Positions 1 to 8,999 are shown, counted from the stretch's first letter. The stretch is DNA of 62,731 nt from Anaerocolumna sp. (GCA_029239975.1 JARBTX010000012.1:1-62731); one strand, 5' to 3'. The notes: generated from the letters alone by a model not told the origin. Made by a program: numbers and translations.

Positions 1-1
1 T

Positions 2-1246
2 ACGAGAGAACAAATTAATCAAGCGTTAGAACAACCTGATACAGCAGCAAGGTTAAGTATTGTACCAAGTGTTGATACATCAGGTCACGGAACTCATGTT
101 GCTGGAATTGCTGCTGGAAATGGCAGGGCAAGTAATGGCAGAAATCGTGGAGTTGCATCGCAAAGTGAACTTTTAATCGTAAAGCTTGGAGCTTCTTTAG
201 GTGAATCGTTCCCTAGAACCACTCAATTAATGCAAGGTATTGATTTTTGTGTAAGTCGTGCAATAACATATAACAGACCCCTTGTTATTAATATAAGCTT
301 TGGAAATAATTACGGCGCACATAATGGAAGTTCACTATTAGAAAGCTATATTAGTGATATGGCAAATCGTTGGAAATTAAATATAGTTATAGGAACTGGA
401 AATGAAGGAACAGCAGGAAATCATGCAAGTGGCATCTTAAGGAATCCACCAATCCAACAAAGAGAGATTATTGAATTGGCTGTTGGACAGTATGAATTCA
501 CATTTAATCTACAAATATGGAAGAACTTCTTTGATCAATTTGAGATAGTTATAACTTCTCCTGGTGGCACTAGGGTTGGTCCTATTCCTGAAAGACTTGG
601 TACACAACAATTCCGTATAGGACCTACCGAAATTTATTTGTATTACGGGGAACCTCTTCCTTACAACAGTCAGCAAGAAATATATATTGAGTTTATACCA
701 GTAAATGATTATGTGGAATCAGGTATATGGAGTATTGAACTAGTCCCTATTAACATTGTAGTAGGAAATTACGATATGTGGTTACCTTCTGGTGGGGTAT
801 TAACTCCAGAGACAGGATTTTTAAGGCCAAATGAACAAACCACATTAACCATTCCATCTACTGCAGCCAGAGCCATTACGGTAGGGGCTTATAATGCTTA
901 TAATGATAGTTTAGCATTCTTTTCTGGTAGAGGTTACCCAAGAGGTGGTGGTGCAGTAAAACCAGACTTAGTAGCACCTGGTGTAAATATTAACTCGACT
1001 GCTCCAGGTGGTGGTTATGCAGTAAGATCAGGTACTTCTATGGCAACTCCTTTTGTAACTGGAAGCGTTGCTATATTTATGGAATGGGGAATTGTGAAAG
1101 GAAATGACCCATATCTATATGGAGAAAAAATGAAAGCATATCTAGTCGCTGGCGCAAGGCACTTAAGTATAGAACAAAATTATCCTAATCCTACCTTGGG
1201 ATTTGGAGCATTGTGTTTAAGAGAAAGTTTTCAATTGACTCAATAG
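2..1246 (+). CDS. Subtilisin-like serine protease (S8), Csp-like, 5' end outside window
   Basis: The reading frame is already open at base 2, so the gene starts upstream and only its C-terminal part, about 414 residues, is here. The catalytic His motif GHGTHVAG is at bases 83-106 and the catalytic Ser motif SGTSMATP has its Ser codon at 1037-1039; the catalytic Asp would lie upstream of the window. Between them is an insert of about 140 residues rich in beta strands (roughly bases 470-830). This recalls the jelly-roll insert of the Clostridium Csp germination proteases. That family link is inferred from architecture. Other secreted or spore-associated subtilases of Clostridia share it, so a role in germination is not shown. 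The gene ends just before a strong promoter for the next operon. Confidence 0.85.
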   Translation, partial: TREQINQALEQPDTAARLSIVPSVDTSGHGTHVAGIAAGNGRASNGRNRGVASQSELLIVKLGASLGESFPRTTQLMQGIDFCVSRAITYNRPLVINISFGNNYGAHNGSSLLESYISDMANRWKLNIVIGTGNEGTAGNHASGILRNPPIQQREIIELAVGQYEFTFNLQIWKNFFDQFEIVITSPGGTRVGPIPERLGTQQFRIGPTEIYLYYGEPLPYNSQQEIYIEFIPVNDYVESGIWSIELVPINIVVGNYDMWLPSGGVLTPETGFLRPNEQTTLTIPSTAARAITVGAYNAYNDSLAFFSGRGYPRGGGAVKPDLVAPGVNINSTAPGGGYAVRSGTSMATPFVTGSVAIFMEWGIVKGNDPYLYGEKMKAYLVAGARHLSIEQNYPNPTLGFGALCLRESFQLTQ

Positions 1247-1260
1247 ATTTATGATAATTC

Positions 1261-1289
1261 TTGACAGATTTAAACTATAGAAGTATAAT
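1261..1289 (+). promoter_or_regulatory. Sigma-A promoter of the fluoride riboswitch operon
   Basis: A perfect -35 box TTGACA (1261-1266) and a perfect -10 box TATAAT (1284-1289) are separated by 17 bases. Transcription would start near 1296, a few bases before the riboswitch aptamer. Confidence 0.85.
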
Positions 1290-1300
1290 TTATAAAAATA

Positions 1301-1360
1301 GGGAATGAAGTTCTCCCAAGGCTTTTGCCTAAACCGCTTATTAAGCTAATGACTTCTGTG
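1301..1360 (+). promoter_or_regulatory. Fluoride riboswitch (crcB motif) aptamer
   Basis: The leader begins GGGAATGAAGTTCTCCC (1301-1317), the P1/pseudoknot hairpin of the fluoride class. It continues with a short extra hairpin (1319-1330), an ACCGC segment (1333-1337) and a GCTAATGACTTCT segment (1345-1357). The AGTT loop of the first hairpin can pair with the later GACTTCT region. The order of elements matches the Thermotoga petrophila aptamer, which has GATG in the first helix and CTGATGGCCTCTAC at the 3' end. The downstream gene is a predicted ion antiporter, a known class of gene under this riboswitch. Coordinates are approximate. Confidence 0.85.
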
Positions 1361-1396
1361 ATTGATAATATCGCAGAATCATTAGCTTTTATTTTT
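1344..1396 (+). terminator. Riboswitch-controlled intrinsic terminator
   Basis: Bases 1344-1362 pair with 1370-1387 (one bulged C, one G-T wobble, loop TGATAAT) and are followed by TTTATTTTT. The 5' arm overlaps the 3' part of the fluoride aptamer. Ligand-stabilised aptamer and terminator are therefore mutually exclusive, the standard ON-switch layout: fluoride present, terminator blocked. Confidence 0.85.
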
Positions 1397-1415
1397 ATGA
1401 CAAAGGAGAAATGAT

Positions 1416-2603
1416 ATGTTATTAAGTTTAGCACTAATATTTTTATGTGGAATGTTTCTTGGATCTATTTTTAAAAAAATTAAAATACCAAGTTTACTTG
1501 GAATGCTGATTACAGGTATAATACTCGGTCCATACGCTCTGAATCTTTTGGATGAATCCATAATGGTTTTATCACCAGATATACGCCAAGTTGCACTAAT
1601 TATTATTTTAACTAGGGCTGGATTAGCACTTGATATTGATGATCTAAAAAAAGTTGGACGTCCAGCTCTCTTAATGTGCTTTGTACCAGCTTGTTTTGAA
1701 ATTCTTGGTATGGTTATTTTTGCACCTAAATTACTAGGAATTTCTATTCTTGATGCGCTAGTTATGGGAGCAGTAATTGGTGCGGTTTCACCTGCAGTTA
1801 TTGTTCCTAAAATGCTACATCTTATGGAAACTCAATATGGTACCAATAAAAGTATTCCGCAGTTAATCATGGCAGGTGCGTCTGTTGATGATATTTTTGT
1901 GATTGTACTTTTCACAGCATTTACTGGTTTGGCCCAGGGAAATAGTATATCACCAATAAGTTTTGTTCAAATTCCTATTTCAATTATTACTGGAGCAGCA
2001 GCAGGAATTGTCGTTGGTATGATAGTATCTATAATTTTTAAAACCAACCATTTGCGTGATTCTGTAAAAGTAATATTGATTTTAAGTATTTCATTTTTAT
2101 TAGTAACATTAGAAAAAGAGTTAAAAGGTTATTTCCCATTTTCAGGATTATTAGCAATTATGAGTATGGGGGCAACTTTACAGAAGAAATATATTCAGGT
2201 AGCAAAACGATTGTCTGTTAAATTCTCAAAATTATGGGTTGCAGCAGAAGTAATTTTATTTGTTTTAGTAGGAGCAACGGTTGATTTAAAATACGCGTAT
2301 GCAGCAGGATTTAGTGCTATTATCGTGATTTTTTTAGTGTTAATCTTTCGAATGGTAGGCGTATTTTTATGCCTAATAAAAACCAATCTTACTGTTAGAG
2401 AGCGTTTGTTTTGCATGATTGCATATATGCCAAAAGCAACCGTTCAGGCAGCCATCGGAGCAATACCTTTGTCAATGGGTTTGTCCTGCGGAAAAATCGT
2501 ATTAACGGTAGCTGTTCTTGCAATAATTATTACTGCACCACTTGGTGCATTTGGTATTGATATAACATATAAAAAGTTTTTATCCAATGAAAGATCTAAT
2601 TAA
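1416..2603 (+). CDS. Fluoride-responsive cation/proton antiporter-family exporter
   Basis: This is a 395-residue membrane protein with about 11-12 hydrophobic segments and the fold signature of the monovalent cation:proton antiporter (CPA) superfamily, including a paired acidic motif VDDIF near residue 153 in a membrane helix. The start ATG at 1416 follows AAAGGAG at 1403-1409. It lies directly behind a fluoride riboswitch. CPA-type proteins under this riboswitch are known alternatives to CrcB/Fluc channels and ClC-F antiporters and export fluoride in exchange for protons. The fluoride specificity here is inferred from the riboswitch, not from diagnostic residues. A PAS-domain membrane protein follows 15 bases downstream and is probably cotranscribed. 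Confidence 0.8.
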   Translation: MLLSLALIFLCGMFLGSIFKKIKIPSLLGMLITGIILGPYALNLLDESIMVLSPDIRQVALIIILTRAGLALDIDDLKKVGRPALLMCFVPACFEILGMVIFAPKLLGISILDALVMGAVIGAVSPAVIVPKMLHLMETQYGTNKSIPQLIMAGASVDDIFVIVLFTAFTGLAQGNSISPISFVQIPISIITGAAAGIVVGMIVSIIFKTNHLRDSVKVILILSISFLLVTLEKELKGYFPFSGLLAIMSMGATLQKKYIQVAKRLSVKFSKLWVAAEVILFVLVGATVDLKYAYAAGFSAIIVIFLVLIFRMVGVFLCLIKTNLTVRERLFCMIAYMPKATVQAAIGAIPLSMGLSCGKIVLTVAVLAIIITAPLGAFGIDITYKKFLSNERSN

Positions 2604-2618
2604 GAAAGGTATTTTTCT

Positions 2619-4286
2619 ATGAAACCATCTAGACTGAATAAAAAACGATTATCGATGAGAAACACTATTATAATTCTTTTTCTTATAATAGTGATATCAA
2701 CGGTAGGAGTTGTAAGTAATATTATTTTTTCCAGTTGGCTTACTACAGCAGAAGAATCTGTAATGAAATTATCAGAAGATATAAACTCAAATATTTGCCA
2801 TAAAGTTGACCACTTTATTGATATTCCCATTCAAATGGAAAAAGTTAATCAAACATTAATTGAGAATGGTGTAGTAAATATAGAAGATAAAAAGGAAAGA
2901 GAAACATTTTTTATAGGAGTGTTAAAAAATTATCCTGAATCTGTTTATAGTTTTAGTATAGGTACTGAGAATGGTGAATATTACGGTGCTAGAAGAAATA
3001 AAAATAATGAAATTGAGATAATGATGAATAACAAAGACACCTTTGGTGAATCGTGGTATTATTCAGTCAAAGATGATATGACATCTGGAGATTTAATTGT
3101 AAAATTAGGTAAATTTGATCCAAGGACTAGAGATTGGTATACAGCTGCAAAAAAGGCTCAAAAACTTGTATTCTCATCTATCTATAAGCATTTCGTTATG
3201 AATGAACTAGCCATTTCGGTTTCTACTCCAATTTATAATAAGGATAATTCAATGTATGGAGTTTTAGGTACTCATATAATAATATCAAAAATTGATAGTT
3301 TTTTAAGGGAAGTAGTAAAGGAAAGTAAATCCTATGCGGTGATTATTGATAAAGATTCTGGTGAACTGATTGCTAATTCATTTGGTATTGCCAATTATAC
3401 GTTTAATGATCTAGGAGAAGCACGAAGAATAAAAATTGAAGAATTAAATAATGAGGTAGTTACAGCAACATATAAGAATTACTTAGAAACCAGCAATTAT
3501 AAAAGTAATCTGAAATACAATAACGATAAATTTAATATTATTTTAAAAGAATATCACAAAGAAGGGTTAAATTGGATCGTTATATCAGCAGTACCTGAAA
3601 GTTTATATATGAAAAATGTTTATACCAATATAAGATTTGTTGTTTTATCAACTTTGATTGCACTTTTGATAGCTATAGTAATATGCTTTCTATTTACATA
3701 TAAATTTTTTCAACCCATAAATGGGTTAATCGATATGACTAAAAAATTCTCACAAGGTCAGTTACATGCAAGGGCAAACATCATAAGAAATGATGAAATC
3801 GGAAGGTTAACAAGTTCATTTAATCATATGGCAGATACCATCAATGTACTTGAGTATGATCTTGAAACAAAGATTAAATTACGAACAAAAGAACTAGAAG
3901 GCAGTAATGCTGCATTAAATGAGCATAAGGAAAAATTACAACTTATATTAGATTCTACTGTGGGAGCTATTTTTGGATGTGATACGGAAGGAAATTGTAC
4001 ATTTTGTAATGAACGGTGCTTGCGATTATTAGGTCATTCTTATCAAGAAGAATTAATAGGTAAAAACATGTATGCCTTGGTTCATCAATGTCTGATTGAC
4101 GGGACTCCGATGACGAAAGAAGAATGCTGTATTTTTAAAACCTTAAAATTGGGTGAAAAAATCCACTCAGAAGATGAAGTATTTCGGAAATTGGATGGTA
4201 ATTATATTCATGTAATATATAACTCAATACCTTTATTTAGAAATGATGAAATTATAGGAGCTATAGTCACCTTTATCGTAAGATAA
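2619..4286 (+). CDS. Membrane dCACHE-HAMP-PAS sensor protein without an output domain
   Basis: The 555-residue protein has an N-terminal membrane helix (about 13-35), an extracellular region of about 290 residues that looks like a double CACHE ligand-binding domain (with DPRTRDWYTAA typical of that fold), and a second membrane helix (about 340-360). A HAMP segment (about 362-415), a short coiled coil and one PAS domain (about 435-555) follow. The PAS part is cysteine-rich (CDTEGNCTFCNERC and EECC). It then stops: no histidine kinase, GGDEF, EAL, PP2C or chemotaxis signalling domain follows. No continuation frame is visible in 4287-4415, so this is not an obvious frameshift. It follows the antiporter gene closely and has the weak site AAGAAAGG upstream. 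Its signalling partner is unknown. Confidence 0.75.
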   Translation: MKPSRLNKKRLSMRNTIIILFLIIVISTVGVVSNIIFSSWLTTAEESVMKLSEDINSNICHKVDHFIDIPIQMEKVNQTLIENGVVNIEDKKERETFFIGVLKNYPESVYSFSIGTENGEYYGARRNKNNEIEIMMNNKDTFGESWYYSVKDDMTSGDLIVKLGKFDPRTRDWYTAAKKAQKLVFSSIYKHFVMNELAISVSTPIYNKDNSMYGVLGTHIIISKIDSFLREVVKESKSYAVIIDKDSGELIANSFGIANYTFNDLGEARRIKIEELNNEVVTATYKNYLETSNYKSNLKYNNDKFNIILKEYHKEGLNWIVISAVPESLYMKNVYTNIRFVVLSTLIALLIAIVICFLFTYKFFQPINGLIDMTKKFSQGQLHARANIIRNDEIGRLTSSFNHMADTINVLEYDLETKIKLRTKELEGSNAALNEHKEKLQLILDSTVGAIFGCDTEGNCTFCNERCLRLLGHSYQEELIGKNMYALVHQCLIDGTPMTKEECCIFKTLKLGEKIHSEDEVFRKLDGNYIHVIYNSIPLFRNDEIIGAIVTFIVR

Positions 4287-4415
4287 GAGAAAAAACATCA
4301 TGAATTTTCAGTATTTGCACAATTTGTTAAGAAATAGGATGAATATTCATTAAAATTGTGGTATAGTATTACCTGTTAAAAAAAATGTAAATAATGTTAA
4401 ACTTAGGAGTAAAAA

Positions 4416-5855
4416 ATGGCTTATAAAGATATACAACATTTTATGAAAGAATTAGAAGAAAAAAATGAACTAAAACGTGTAAAAACAGAAGTAGATTCCT
4501 ATCTTGAAATTACCGAAATTGCAGATAGAGTGGTAAAAAAAGATGGACCAGCACTACTTTTTGAGAATGTAAAAGGCTCATCTTATCCTGTTTTAATTAA
4601 TGCTTTTGGTTCCTATAAAAGGATGAGCATGGCAATCGGTGCAACGGAGCTTGATAACATCGGTGATGACATACATGATTTAATTGATATGTCAAATTAT
4701 ACTACAATGCTTGATAAAGTAAAATCAATTCCAAGGTTAGCAAGACTTTTAAGCGTATTTCCAATTAAAGTTCCAAAGGCTCCTTGCCAAGAAGTAATAG
4801 AAGAACCAGATTTAAGTACACTTCCAATATTACATTGTTGGCCACAGGATGGTGGAAGATTTATTACTCTTCCTTTGGTATTTACAAAAGACCCAGAAAC
4901 TGGTCAGCAGAATATTGGAATGTATCGAATGCAGGTTTATGATAATCAGACAACTGGAATGCATTGGCATTTGCATAAGGACGGTAGAGAAATCTATGAT
5001 AAATATAGAAAAATAGGTGGTAAAATGCCTGTGACTGTAGTAATTGGATGTGATCCTGCTACTATTTATTCAGCTACAGCTCCACTACCTAAAATGATAG
5101 ATGAGATTATGTTTTCAGGGTATTTACGTAAACTGCCGGTTCCAATTGTTAAATCAGTAACAAATGACATCTATATTCCTGCGAATAGTGAATTTGTATT
5201 AGAAGGTTATGTGGATACAGAAGAACTCAGAGTGGAAGGACCATTTGGTGATCATACTGGTTATTATTCAGAAAAAGATGTATATCCAGTATTCCATGTT
5301 ACAAAAATGACCAGAAAGAAAAATCCAGTGTTTACTGCAACAATTGTTGGAAGACCGCCAATGGAAGATTGTTATATGGGTAAAGCAACGGAACGCTTAT
5401 TTTTACCACTTTTAAAGATGATTGCACCAGAAATAGTAGATATTAACTTCCCATTAGAAGGAGTTTTCCATAACTGTGTCATTGTTTCGATAAAAAAGAA
5501 ATACCCAGGACATGCGAAAAAGATTCTAAATACATTGTGGGGCAATGGACAAATGATGTATACAAAGATGATTATCGTTGTGGATGAAGCTGTTGATCCA
5601 CATGATATCTCAACAGTTGCATGGAAAGTATTTAATAACATCGATGCAAAACGAGATTTGATTATATCCGAAGGGCCATTAGATGCTCTAGATCATGCTT
5701 CACCACTTCACATGCTTGGATATAGACTAGGTATCGACGCTACTAAAAAATGGGCTTCCGAAGGTTACGAAAGAGAATGGCCAGATGATATCATTATGTC
5801 TGATGATGTAAAAGAAGCAGTTGATAAGAGGTGGGCAGAATATGGTCTTGACTAA
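4416..5855 (+). CDS. UbiD-family prenyl-FMN-dependent decarboxylase
   Basis: A 479-residue UbiD-type decarboxylase close to the normal family length. The conserved EGPFGDHTGYYS segment (about residues 285-296) belongs to the prenylated-FMN active site. These enzymes remove the carboxyl group from aromatic or alpha,beta-unsaturated acids. In ubiquinone synthesis (UbiD) and the futalosine menaquinone route (MqnL) they decarboxylate a prenylated aromatic acid. The start ATG at 4416 follows TTAGGAG. The gene heads a tightly spaced operon with UbiA-like and UbiX-like genes, which supplies a prenyltransferase and the cofactor-making enzyme and supports a quinone-type role. The true substrate cannot be read from the sequence. 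Confidence 0.85.
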   Translation: MAYKDIQHFMKELEEKNELKRVKTEVDSYLEITEIADRVVKKDGPALLFENVKGSSYPVLINAFGSYKRMSMAIGATELDNIGDDIHDLIDMSNYTTMLDKVKSIPRLARLLSVFPIKVPKAPCQEVIEEPDLSTLPILHCWPQDGGRFITLPLVFTKDPETGQQNIGMYRMQVYDNQTTGMHWHLHKDGREIYDKYRKIGGKMPVTVVIGCDPATIYSATAPLPKMIDEIMFSGYLRKLPVPIVKSVTNDIYIPANSEFVLEGYVDTEELRVEGPFGDHTGYYSEKDVYPVFHVTKMTRKKNPVFTATIVGRPPMEDCYMGKATERLFLPLLKMIAPEIVDINFPLEGVFHNCVIVSIKKKYPGHAKKILNTLWGNGQMMYTKMIIVVDEAVDPHDISTVAWKVFNNIDAKRDLIISEGPLDALDHASPLHMLGYRLGIDATKKWASEGYEREWPDDIIMSDDVKEAVDKRWAEYGLD

Positions 5856-6699
5856 GTTAAAAAAATACGGGGAAATGGTGATGTTTTCACATACCCTATT
5901 TTCCTTACCTTTTGGATTAATTGCTATGTTATGGGCTGCGAATGGAATTCCAGATTTAAAAATATTTTTCTGGATACTAGTAGCATTATTTGGTGCTAGA
6001 AATGGAGCCAATGCATTTAATCGTATTGCAGATAGATTCATCGACAAAAAGAATGAAAGAACAAAAGACAGACATTTAGCAACTGGTGAAATAAAATTGT
6101 TTGAAGCATATGGAGTAACCATAGTTTGCTTTTTATTAATGGCTTTTGCAGCCTATATGCTTAATTTAACTTGTTTAATATTGTTACCATTTGCTATTGG
6201 TATCTTTGTTGTTTATTCCTATTCCAAACGATTTACTTGGATTTGTCATTTTATCTTAGGCACTGCTTGTGGTGGTGCACCTGTGGGAGCTTGGATCGCT
6301 GTAACTGGTGGTATAAACTTTATCACATTATTACTTGGTGCTACGGTATGTTTTTGGGTGGCAGGATTTGATATTCTTTATGCTACACAAGATATTGAAT
6401 TTGACCGTAAGGAAGGATTATATTCTGTTCCAGCAAGATTTGGGTTAAAGAATGCATTGTGGATAGCAAGGGCATCTCATGTTATGTGTATCTTATGTTT
6501 AATCGCAATCGCTGTTATCATGCCAAGAGGCATATTCTTTGTGATTGGTATTATAGCGATTATTTTATTACTTTGCATTGAACATTATAATGTAATACCA
6601 GAAAATAAAAATAAGATGATTTTTGCTTCCTATCACATGAATCAAGTGGTAAGTGTTGTATTTTTCATTTTTGCAATGCTTGACTTTTTTGTAAAGTAA
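5842..6699 (+). CDS. UbiA-family aromatic prenyltransferase
   Basis: An integral membrane prenyltransferase of 285 residues with about eight or nine membrane helices. The two Asp-rich prenyl-diphosphate/magnesium motifs are visible: NRIADRFID (about residues 62-70) and DIEFDRKEG (about 183-191). It should attach an isoprenoid chain to an aromatic acid, the step before UbiD decarboxylation (compare MqnP/UbiA). I place the start at ATG 5842, preceded by AGAGGTGG at 5827-5834, rather than at TTG 5821. The gene then overlaps the end of the UbiD gene by 14 bases, implying translational coupling. Confidence 0.85.
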   Translation: MVLTKLKKYGEMVMFSHTLFSLPFGLIAMLWAANGIPDLKIFFWILVALFGARNGANAFNRIADRFIDKKNERTKDRHLATGEIKLFEAYGVTIVCFLLMAFAAYMLNLTCLILLPFAIGIFVVYSYSKRFTWICHFILGTACGGAPVGAWIAVTGGINFITLLLGATVCFWVAGFDILYATQDIEFDRKEGLYSVPARFGLKNALWIARASHVMCILCLIAIAVIMPRGIFFVIGIIAIILLLCIEHYNVIPENKNKMIFASYHMNQVVSVVFFIFAMLDFFVK

Positions 6700-6722
6700 A
6701 GAGTTAGATAAAGGAGTTACTC

Positions 6723-7313
6723 ATGAAAAAATATATTATAGGTATCACTGGTGCCAGTGGAAGTGTACTGGCAAAAAGGATGTTAAGTTATTTGTCTGAA
6801 CTATCTGTTGAACTGCATATAATTATAACAGAAACAGGGATACAAGTATTTGAATATGAAACCGGTATTTCATGGGACAGTTTTATAAAAACTCTTTCTT
6901 TAGGGACTGCCTCCATAAATATATATAATAATAACGACATGTTTGCTAGTGTAGCAAGCGGATCCTTTTCGACAGATGGTATGATTATTGCTCCTTGTTC
7001 TATGGCTACCGTTGCTAAAATTGCAACTGGTACTGGTGGTAATCTATTGTGTCGAGCTGCAGATGTATGTCTTAAGGAAAGAACCAGATTGGTAATCTCA
7101 CCAAGAGAAACCCCTCTTCATTCCATACATCTAAAGAATTTGTTAACACTAAGTGAATGTGGTGCTATGATTTTACCACCAGTTCCTATGTTCTATGCGA
7201 AACTTGATAATTTCGATGACATGATTGATGGTATTGTTGGTAGAATTTTAAAATCAGCGGGTATTGAAAATAATCTGTATACACGTTGGGATAATGGAAA
7301 GGACAAAAAGTAA
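6723..7313 (+). CDS. UbiX-family flavin prenyltransferase
   Basis: A 196-residue flavin prenyltransferase, which makes prenylated FMN from FMN and dimethylallyl phosphate for UbiD enzymes. It has the N-terminal GITGASGSVLAKRML FMN-binding loop, the IIAPCSMATVAKIATG region and the RETPLHSIHLKNLLTL segment typical of the family. The start ATG 6723 follows AAAGGAG. Its position directly after the UbiD and UbiA genes shows that the operon supplies its own cofactor. The next gene begins two bases after its stop. Confidence 0.88.
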   Translation: MKKYIIGITGASGSVLAKRMLSYLSELSVELHIIITETGIQVFEYETGISWDSFIKTLSLGTASINIYNNNDMFASVASGSFSTDGMIIAPCSMATVAKIATGTGGNLLCRAADVCLKERTRLVISPRETPLHSIHLKNLLTLSECGAMILPPVPMFYAKLDNFDDMIDGIVGRILKSAGIENNLYTRWDNGKDKK

Positions 7314-7314
7314 A

Positions 7315-8226
7315 ATGAAAAAAATTAGTAAAGTAAGTCTTATCGTTAGTCTAGTTATGTGCATGTTTTTATTAACAGCATGTGCGAAAGAAACCAAAAC
7401 ATTAACAGTTGGAATTATGCCTGATCTTGATTCCATCCCATTTATTGTTGCAAAACAGCAAGGATTTTTAGGTGAAAATGTAAAACTTGAAATATATAAA
7501 AGCCCTGTAGATAGAGATAGTGCTTTTTATTCTGGTAATTTAGATGGAAGTATATCTGATGTATTAGCAGCTTGTTTAGCTCAGGAAGGTGAATTTCCAG
7601 TTTATATTACATCAAAAACCAATGGTCGTTACGGAATTGTTGCAGGTAAAGACACAGGTATTACAAGTGCTAAAATGTTAGAAGGAAAAGAAATAGGCCT
7701 TAGTCTTAATACAGTAATCGAATATGTAACTGATATGATGGTAAAAGAAGATGGTGGAGACATTACTCTTGTAAGTAAAAATAGCGTTCCAAAGATTCCA
7801 TCCAGACTTGAACTTTTACAAAACAATCAAATCCCAGCAGTAGCTATGCCAGAACCTTTTATTACAGCTGCAGGAAATGATGGTAATATTATTGTAAATA
7901 CTTCGGATCAATTAGGTGTTAATCCAGGAGTAATGTTATTTACAAAAGATGCGGTAGAACAAAAGTCAGATGAGTTAAAAGAATTTTATAAAGCTTACGA
8001 TAAGGCAGTTGAATACATAAAAACTACCGACCCAGCAGAATTCATGCCTGGAGTTATTGAAGAACTTGGACTTCCTGAAACTGCGTTGTCAGTAGAGTTA
8101 CCAGCTTATGAAACAACAACACTTCCTGATGAAGCAGAAGTAGAAAAAGCTATGACTTGGTTACTAGATAAAGATATGTTAAAAAGTGAATATTCCTACT
8201 CTGATTTGGTAAAAGAAATAAAATGA
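7315..8226 (+). CDS. NitT/TauT-type ABC transporter substrate-binding lipoprotein
   Basis: A 303-residue lipoprotein with a positively charged start, a hydrophobic segment and a lipobox LLTAC (about residues 19-23), so it is anchored outside the membrane. The rest resembles the SsuA/ThiY/NMT1 periplasmic-binding family (VGIMPDLDSIPFIVAKQQGF near the N-terminus), which binds small anionic or aromatic ligands. I chose ATG 7315, one base after the UbiX stop and after GGAAAGG, rather than the upstream TTG 7264. The latter would precede the signal peptide with a charged tail. The fold is shared with MqnA/MqnD enzymes, but the signal peptide and the neighbouring ATPase and permease genes indicate transport. 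Confidence 0.82.
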   Translation: MKKISKVSLIVSLVMCMFLLTACAKETKTLTVGIMPDLDSIPFIVAKQQGFLGENVKLEIYKSPVDRDSAFYSGNLDGSISDVLAACLAQEGEFPVYITSKTNGRYGIVAGKDTGITSAKMLEGKEIGLSLNTVIEYVTDMMVKEDGGDITLVSKNSVPKIPSRLELLQNNQIPAVAMPEPFITAAGNDGNIIVNTSDQLGVNPGVMLFTKDAVEQKSDELKEFYKAYDKAVEYIKTTDPAEFMPGVIEELGLPETALSVELPAYETTTLPDEAEVEKAMTWLLDKDMLKSEYSYSDLVKEIK

Positions 8227-8813
8227 TTGAACTAAATTTACAAACCATTTATTATAATAAAGAAAATCCTATACTTAATAATGTTTCATTTAATATGAAA
8301 CAAGGAGAGATTGTAGCATTAACAGGTCCTTCTGGCATTGGTAAATCAACGATTCTTAAAATAATTGCCGGTTTACATAGTGGTTACGATGGTAGTTTAG
8401 TAATGCCTGAAAACATGCGTATAGCATTTATTTCACAAAATAAATGTTTGCTTCCTTGGAAAACCGTATATCAGAATCTTGTGCTATTAAGAAAAATTGA
8501 AACAGGAGTTGTCGATAGAGAGAGTGCTGAGCAATTAATTCATGCTCTAGGACTTACAGGATTCGAAAAAAAATATCCATTTGTATTAAGTGGTGGTCAA
8601 TATCAAAGAGTATCACTTGGGCAAGCTTTTTATTATAAACCAGATATCCTTCTAATGGACGAACCATTTTCAGCGTTAGATAGCAAAACCAAAAAGGAAA
8701 TTCAAGATGTCTTTCTGACTCTAAAGAATCAATATCCTATTACTACACTTTTTGTTACTCATAATGTTGAAGAAGCAACTTACATGGGAAGTCGTATTAT
8801 TAACCTGGAATAA
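8223..8813 (+). CDS. ABC transporter ATP-binding protein (NitT/TauT type)
   Basis: A compact 196-residue ATPase with all key motifs: Walker A GPSGIGKST (about 35-43), a Q-loop, signature LSGGQYQR (about 119-126), Walker B DILLMDEP with D-loop SALD, and switch His in VTHNVEEA. It is shorter than usual for the family (about 240-260 residues); the C-terminal tail is missing but the core is complete. Its ATG overlaps the stop of the binding-protein gene by four bases. The permease gene does not follow directly: a 148-base inverted-repeat element lies between them. Confidence 0.88.
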   Translation: MIELNLQTIYYNKENPILNNVSFNMKQGEIVALTGPSGIGKSTILKIIAGLHSGYDGSLVMPENMRIAFISQNKCLLPWKTVYQNLVLLRKIETGVVDRESAEQLIHALGLTGFEKKYPFVLSGGQYQRVSLGQAFYYKPDILLMDEPFSALDSKTKKEIQDVFLTLKNQYPITTLFVTHNVEEATYMGSRIINLE

Positions 8814-8814
8814 A

Positions 8815-8962
8815 GGTAATTGTGAAACGATATAGTAGATTGAATTGTTCATACAATATATACGAATTTTCTAGCTTCAGTTGCCTATAGGGCAAGATTC
8901 AGCTATAAAACACGTATATATTGTATAAGTAATAATGACATTTTAGATGTTTCGCAATTACC
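8815..8962. repeat. Inverted-repeat element A inside the ABC operon
   Basis: The outer arms are GGTAATTGTGAAAC (8815-8828) and GTTTCGCAATTACC (8949-8962), complementary at 13 of 14 positions. Inside is a perfect 14-base pair of arms (8851-8864 with 8913-8926), then TAGCT/AGCTA and TTGCC/GGCAA around the centre. The whole could fold into one long imperfect hairpin. It begins two bases after the ATPase stop and ends before the permease ribosome binding site. The right arm GTTTCGCAATT recurs in other intergenic elements of this window. Confidence 0.8.
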
Positions 8963-8999
8963 TAATATAGATCACCTAATAGAAGGAGAGTATGGAATC

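Noticed and set aside
5727-6122. A 131-codon minus-strand frame over the UbiD-UbiA junction
   Set aside because: It lies opposite two clear genes, has no recognisable domain, and its composition mirrors the coding strand.
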